NCBI GenBank assembly: GCA_025359245.1 | Contig: JANYGW010000069.1 | Location: 1-34,856, forward strand | Length of the DNA: 34,856 nucleotides | Reading direction: 5' to 3' | Origin: Massilia sp. | GTDB taxonomy: Bacteria > Pseudomonadota > Gammaproteobacteria > Burkholderiales > Burkholderiaceae_D | Part shown: piece by piece, positions 30,871 through 34,856 of the stretch | Numbering within the stretch: the first letter of the stretch is position 1 | Layout of the letters: each line of letters opens with the position of its first letter | Notes under the pieces: model-generated | The model's database searches: none | Told to the model about the DNA's origin: nothing | Seen by the model: only the letters and a program-made list of their open reading frames with translations | Position numbers and translations under genes: made by a program

Positions 30871-33572
30871 GCGTCCGCCGCGCATGGCTGGACCAGCGGC
30901 AGCTGCGGCAAGCGCCGCCGCTGCGCCATCACGATGGCCATCTGCGGCGCTGGCATCGGGCGCGCGATATAGTAGCCCTGCACTTCATCGCAGGCCAGTT
31001 CCTGCAGGATGGCCAGCTGGGCCGCCGTTTCCACGCCTTCGGCCACCACCTCCATGCCCAGCGCGTGCGCCATCGACACGATGGCCTGGACAAACACCTG
31101 GCCCTCGTGCCCCTGCCCCAGCGCGGCGGTGAACGCGCGGTCGACCTTGAGCACGTCCATCTTCAGTTTCTGCAGCTGCGACAGCGACGAGTAGCCGGTG
31201 CCGAAATCGTCGACGTGCAGCTTGACGCCGAGCGCGCGGATGGCCGCCAGCTGCGTGATGATATGGTCCTGGTCGCCCATCATCGCCGACTCGGTGATCT
31301 CCACTTCCAGCAGCGCTGCCGGTATCGCATGGCGCGCCAGGCAGCGCTGCAGCTGCACATGCACTTCGCCCTTGGCGAACTGGCGCGGCGAAACGTTGAT
31401 CGAGACCGGCACCAGCGCCAGGCCGGCCTGGCGCCACGCCGCGAGCTGGGCGCAAGCCTTGTCCATCACCAGTTCGCCGATCGGCAGGATCAGGCCGCTG
31501 GCCTCGGCCAGCGGGATGAAGTCGAGCGGCGCCACCAGGCCGCGCTGCGGATGTATCCAGCGCAGCAGCGCCTCCATGCTGCACAACTGGCCGCTGGCAG
31601 CGTTCACGCGCGGCTGGTAGTACAGCACGAACTGGTCCTGGTCGATCGCGTCGAGCAGGCTTTGCTTCATCTGCGCGTGGGCGTGCACGGTGCGCGCCAG
31701 TGACGCATCATAGAAGCGGTACTGGCGCTTGCCTTCGCTCTTGGCCGCGTCCATCGCGATGCCGGCGTCCTGGATCAGCCCGGGCGCATCGTTGCCGTGG
31801 CGCGGAAAGACGGCGATGCCGACCGAGGCGCCCACGGCCAGCCGTTCCCCGCCCAGCACGAACGGCGCCGAAAATGCGTCGACGATGCGCGCGGCGACCC
31901 GTTCGGTGTGCGCAATGCTGTCGGCCGGCATCAGCAGCACGGCAAATTCGTCGCCGCCGAAGCGCACCACGCAATCGCTGGGCCGCAGCAGCGACCGCAA
32001 GCGCTGGGCCGCCGCTTGCAGCAAGGTGTCGCCAACCGCGTGGCCATGCACATCGTTGACGTACTTGAATTCGTCCAGGTCGATCAGCATCAGCGCGACG
32101 TCGGCGCCGTCGACCAGGGCCTGCACCAGCCCCTTGGGCAGGTAGTTCATCAGCCATTGGCGGTTGGGCAGACCGGTCAGGACATCCTGGTCGGACATGC
32201 GCTTCAGCTCGGCCACATGGGCCTTGCGTTCGCTGACATCCTGCAAAGTGATGGCCAGGCCATTGCCGACCCGGACGATGCGGCGCTTGCCCCAGGTGAT
32301 GTTCAGGTGGTTGTGCTCGGGCATGAGCCGCTCATCCTCGTGGAAGCCCGTCTCCATGGCCAGGCAATACGCATCGAACAGGGCCGTGCCGGCGCCGCCC
32401 GCGTCCATCGACGACAAGCGCTTGCCAATCAGGGCCTGGCGCCCCAGGCCGTAAAAGCGCGCGCCGCGTTCGTTGCAGTCGACGATATTGAAGTCGACCA
32501 TGGCGCCGCGTCCGTCATGGACCGGGTTGACCATGTAGAAGCCATCGTTGGCGCCTTCGGTGGCAGTGCGGTAGGCAAGCCGCACGTGCTCGCGCGCATG
32601 CTGGCGCGCGGCGGCGCGGCGCGCCAGCGTGGTCGCGCCCACGGCCAGCAGCGCGATCATGATGGAGCCGAGCACGGCGCCGGTACGCGTCTCCGACCAG
32701 AAGCGCGCATACGGCGCCATCGCTTGCGTGTGCGCCACGGCCACCAGGCCCACGACCGGATAGACCGGCGAACGGTGCCAGCCCAGCACCCGCGCGCGTC
32801 CGTCGGGGAAGCCGCGCGCGCCGGCCACGACGGCCGCGCCGGATCGGCTGGCCCACAGGCCGGCATCGTAGGGCAGCGCGGTCTCGGTCGGTGCGCCGCC
32901 CGCGCGGCGCTGCTGCTCGACCCGCAGTCCGGTGTCGACGCCGGCGGCGGCGACCATGGCATCGGCCTTGAGCGAGGCGGGCAGATAGAAATCGGTAAAA
33001 TAGCCGGCCCGCACGCTGAGCAGCACGATGCCGCCGAAATCGCCATCGGGCGTGTCGATCCGGCGGCTGAACAGCATCGTTGCATGGGCCGAGGTGCGCG
33101 GCCCGGGCGGCGGGCCGATGCGCAGCGCACTGGTATTGTTGTACTTGTGATAGGCAAACAGCTCGGCGCGCTGAGCGGTCGTGCCGCAGGCCTGGGGCCG
33201 GATCGCCGTGCGCAAGGCGCCGCCGCTGTCGGCGATGGCGACGCAGCCGAATGCGTCGTCGAGGAACATCCCTTCGCGCACCATGTCATCGAGGCGCAGC
33301 GTACCGCCGGACTGCTCCCAGCTCTGTTTCAGCTGCATCGACACCTGGTCCATATTGGCGACCGAACGGGTCACGTATTGCTCGTATGCCTGGGCCGCCG
33401 CGCCCACTTCGGCCAGCGCGTCCACTTCGATCCGGTCCCGCTGCTGGGCGGCGCGCACCAGCGTGATGCTCCACAGGCCAGCCAGCAGGGCCAGCGCAAA
33501 CAGCGGCCAGAACATCACCCAGAAAGAGAGCCGGGCAGCCCCCTCGGTCCTCCATCGTTGTTGCATTGCCAT
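30867..33572 (-). CDS. GGDEF-EAL cyclic-di-GMP protein with periplasmic sensor and PAS
   Basis: 901-aa membrane protein for c-di-GMP turnover. A transmembrane helix (~12-35) is followed by a periplasmic sensor (~40-300, dCACHE-like order judged by length), a second helix (~315-337), a PAS-like part (ATEGANDGFYMVNPV, IVDCNERGARFYGL), GGDEF (RFGGDEFAV near residue 535, so the cyclase motif is intact) and EAL (MEALLRW near 665, with EVEITES, VDDFGTGYSS and QGYYIARPMP, intact phosphodiesterase residues). Which activity dominates cannot be read. Start placed at the ATG at 33572 (MAMQQRW); GTG at 33584 and ATG at 33566 are alternatives and none has a good Shine-Dalgarno. The stop overlaps the convergent RHH-like gene by 4 bp. 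Confidence 0.93.
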   Translation of the reverse strand: MAMQQRWRTEGAARLSFWVMFWPLFALALLAGLWSITLVRAAQQRDRIEVDALAEVGAAAQAYEQYVTRSVANMDQVSMQLKQSWEQSGGTLRLDDMVREGMFLDDAFGCVAIADSGGALRTAIRPQACGTTAQRAELFAYHKYNNTSALRIGPPPGPRTSAHATMLFSRRIDTPDGDFGGIVLLSVRAGYFTDFYLPASLKADAMVAAAGVDTGLRVEQQRRAGGAPTETALPYDAGLWASRSGAAVVAGARGFPDGRARVLGWHRSPVYPVVGLVAVAHTQAMAPYARFWSETRTGAVLGSIMIALLAVGATTLARRAAARQHAREHVRLAYRTATEGANDGFYMVNPVHDGRGAMVDFNIVDCNERGARFYGLGRQALIGKRLSSMDAGGAGTALFDAYCLAMETGFHEDERLMPEHNHLNITWGKRRIVRVGNGLAITLQDVSERKAHVAELKRMSDQDVLTGLPNRQWLMNYLPKGLVQALVDGADVALMLIDLDEFKYVNDVHGHAVGDTLLQAAAQRLRSLLRPSDCVVRFGGDEFAVLLMPADSIAHTERVAARIVDAFSAPFVLGGERLAVGASVGIAVFPRHGNDAPGLIQDAGIAMDAAKSEGKRQYRFYDASLARTVHAHAQMKQSLLDAIDQDQFVLYYQPRVNAASGQLCSMEALLRWIHPQRGLVAPLDFIPLAEASGLILPIGELVMDKACAQLAAWRQAGLALVPVSINVSPRQFAKGEVHVQLQRCLARHAIPAALLEVEITESAMMGDQDHIITQLAAIRALGVKLHVDDFGTGYSSLSQLQKLKMDVLKVDRAFTAALGQGHEGQVFVQAIVSMAHALGMEVVAEGVETAAQLAILQELACDEVQGYYIARPMPAPQMAIVMAQRRRLPQLPLVQPCAADA

Positions 33573-33668
33573 TTCTTTGTCCACTGCCGACCATCACCCA
33601 AAAAGATGCTACAGGTAAAGTATTTCCGGATAATGACATGGACCGGCAAACGGTGACGCCACCTTCGC

Positions 33669-34001
33669 CTATTGCAGGAAGCGCGACAGCGAAGCCATGG
33701 CCGACAGTTCCAGGTTGACGAACTGGAAGCCGACCTTGAATTCCCCATTGCTCAGGATGCAATACTGCACCCGCGAGCGCACGCTGATCGAGATCGCCTT
33801 TCCTTCATGGAAAATCTCGAAGCGCACCGTGCCCAGCGCGCCCGGCTTGAGCGAGGTGCCGACCATCAGGCACAGGCCATCGCCGGCCACGTCGACGGTG
33901 CGGCCGAGCACCGTTTCCGCGCCTTCCATCATCAGCAGCGCTTTGACCTTCAAGATCTTGCGCTTGTTCGTTCTTTGTTCCCTATACAGCATGTTCAACA
34001 T
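33669..34001 (-). CDS. PilZ-domain c-di-GMP-binding protein
   Basis: 110-aa protein that is essentially one PilZ domain. The c-di-GMP motif RxxxR is REQRTNKRK (Arg at ~10 and ~14). The second motif, usually (D/N)xSxxG, appears as DVAGDG, so the Ser is replaced by Ala, which may weaken binding. The strands VRFEIFHEGKAISISVRSRVQY and GEFKVGFQFVNL complete the barrel, ending SRFLQ. It starts 6 nt after radA, so is likely co-transcribed with it, and lies just before the GGDEF-EAL gene on the same strand. Confidence 0.87.
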   Translation of the reverse strand: MLNMLYREQRTNKRKILKVKALLMMEGAETVLGRTVDVAGDGLCLMVGTSLKPGALGTVRFEIFHEGKAISISVRSRVQYCILSNGEFKVGFQFVNLELSAMASLSRFLQ

Positions 34002-34007
34002 CCATTC

Positions 34008-34856
34008 TCAATCGAGTTCCCGCAATTTATTAAACGCTTCATCAATCCGCTCGACCGTCACGATCGTCATGCCCTCGATTTTCTGCTTCGGGGCATTCGC
34101 CTTGGGGATCATGGCGATCGAAAAACCCAGCTTGGCCGCCTCGCGCAAACGCTCCTGGCCGCGCGGCGCGGGCCGGATTTCGCCGGCCAGCCCCACTTCG
34201 CCGAACACCACCAGGCCGCGCGGCAAGGGCTTGCTGCGCATCGACGAATTAATCGCCAGCAGTACTGCCAGATCGGCAGCCGGCTCGGTAATCTTGACCC
34301 CGCCGACCGCGTTGATGAACACATCCTGGTCGAACGCGGCGATGCCGGCATGCCGGTGCAGCACCGCCAGCAGCATCGCCAGCCGGTTCTGTTCGAGGCC
34401 GACCGACAGCCGGCGCGCGTTGGGCAGGTGGCTGGTGTCGACCAGCGCCTGGATTTCGACCAGCAGCGGGCGCGTGCCCTCCTGGGTCACCATCACGCAC
34501 GAACCGGGCACCTGGTTGTCGTGCTGCGACAGGAACAGCGCCGACGGATTCGATACGCCCTTCAAGCCCTTTTCGGTCATCGCGAACACGCCCAGCTCGT
34601 TGACGGCGCCGAAGCGGTTCTTGATGGCGCGCACCAGGCGGAAGCTGGACTGGGTGTCGCCCTCGAAATACAGCACCGTGTCGACGATGTGTTCAAGCAC
34701 GCGCGGGCCGGCCAGCGCGCCTTCCTTGGTCACGTGGCCGACCAGGATGATGGTGATGCCGGTCTGCTTGGCCACGCGCGTCAGCTGGGCCGCGCATTCG
34801 CGCACCTGGGCCACCGAACCGGGGGCCGAACTCAGAGCGTCGGAGTACACGGTCTG
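34008..34856 (-). CDS. radA: DNA repair protein RadA (Sms), 5' end outside window
   Basis: C-terminal 282 residues of the RecA-related helicase that promotes branch migration in recombination and repair. The window edge begins inside QTVYSDALSSAPGSVAQVRE. The ATPase Walker A part lies upstream and is not visible. Seen here are ILVGHVTKEG, the RadA-specific KNRFG motif (in AIKNRFGAVNELGVF) and the C-terminal Lon-protease-like domain (DVFINAVGGVKITEPAADLA, LPRGLVVFGEVGLAGEIRP). The Lon-like Ser is absent, as usual in RadA. It ends 6 nt before the PilZ start. Confidence 0.97.
   Translation of the reverse strand, partial: QTVYSDALSSAPGSVAQVRECAAQLTRVAKQTGITIILVGHVTKEGALAGPRVLEHIVDTVLYFEGDTQSSFRLVRAIKNRFGAVNELGVFAMTEKGLKGVSNPSALFLSQHDNQVPGSCVMVTQEGTRPLLVEIQALVDTSHLPNARRLSVGLEQNRLAMLLAVLHRHAGIAAFDQDVFINAVGGVKITEPAADLAVLLAINSSMRSKPLPRGLVVFGEVGLAGEIRPAPRGQERLREAAKLGFSIAMIPKANAPKQKIEGMTIVTVERIDEAFNKLRELD

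Overview
The window is high-GC, gene-dense DNA that looks like a betaproteobacterium of the order Burkholderiales, most likely Oxalobacteraceae (Massilia/Duganella/Janthinobacterium type). This is an inference from codon usage, from the gene order pstSCAB-phoU-phoB-phoR with ppk1 divergent, and from two short DUF3562-like proteins. No tRNA, rRNA, insertion sequence, prophage or CRISPR array was seen.

Layout. 1-5.3 kb: the 3' part of a GH13 alpha-amylase, a secreted acetamidase/formamidase-family protein, a DUF3562-like small protein, a 63-aa orphan, a divergent HxlR regulator / carboxymuconolactone decarboxylase pair with two near-identical palindromic operators, and a RAMA/DUF4357-like protein behind a leader with 10-bp phased repeats. 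5.3-14.9 kb: the phosphate-starvation locus (phoR, phoB, phoU, pstB, pstA, pstC and pstS on the minus strand; ppk1, sixA and a 38-aa membrane peptide on the plus strand). Pho boxes can be read in the pstS/ppk1 gap. 15.0-19.6 kb: a compact minus-strand four-gene operon of exported or membrane proteins: a membrane protein, two Rap1a/Tai-like proteins, and a 1052-aa beta-propeller/caspase protein with an EF-hand. This is the best candidate for an undescribed system. 19.8-24.5 kb: a phospholipase C-like metalloenzyme operon (with a parvulin and a small anchored protein) diverging from a PafA-type alkaline phosphatase; both promoters show Pho-box-like repeats. 24.6-27.7 kb: CYTH-CHAD, a second DUF3562-like protein and DUF2252. 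27.7-34.9 kb: an orphan polyamine-binding protein, a chemoreceptor, a small RHH-like protein, a GGDEF-EAL protein, a PilZ protein and the 3' part of radA.

How it fits together. PhoR/PhoB sense phosphate through PstSCAB/PhoU. PhoB then probably drives high-affinity uptake (pst), polyphosphate synthesis (ppk1) and release of phosphate from phospholipids and phosphoesters (phospholipase C and PafA). CYTH-CHAD is plausibly linked to polyphosphate. The region therefore reads as a phosphate acquisition and storage island with a caspase operon embedded in it. The right end is a separate signalling block (chemotaxis, c-di-GMP).

All functions are assigned by reading motifs; no database search was run. 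Start sites were chosen from Shine-Dalgarno sequences, signal peptides, overlaps and promoter positions, and alternatives are given.
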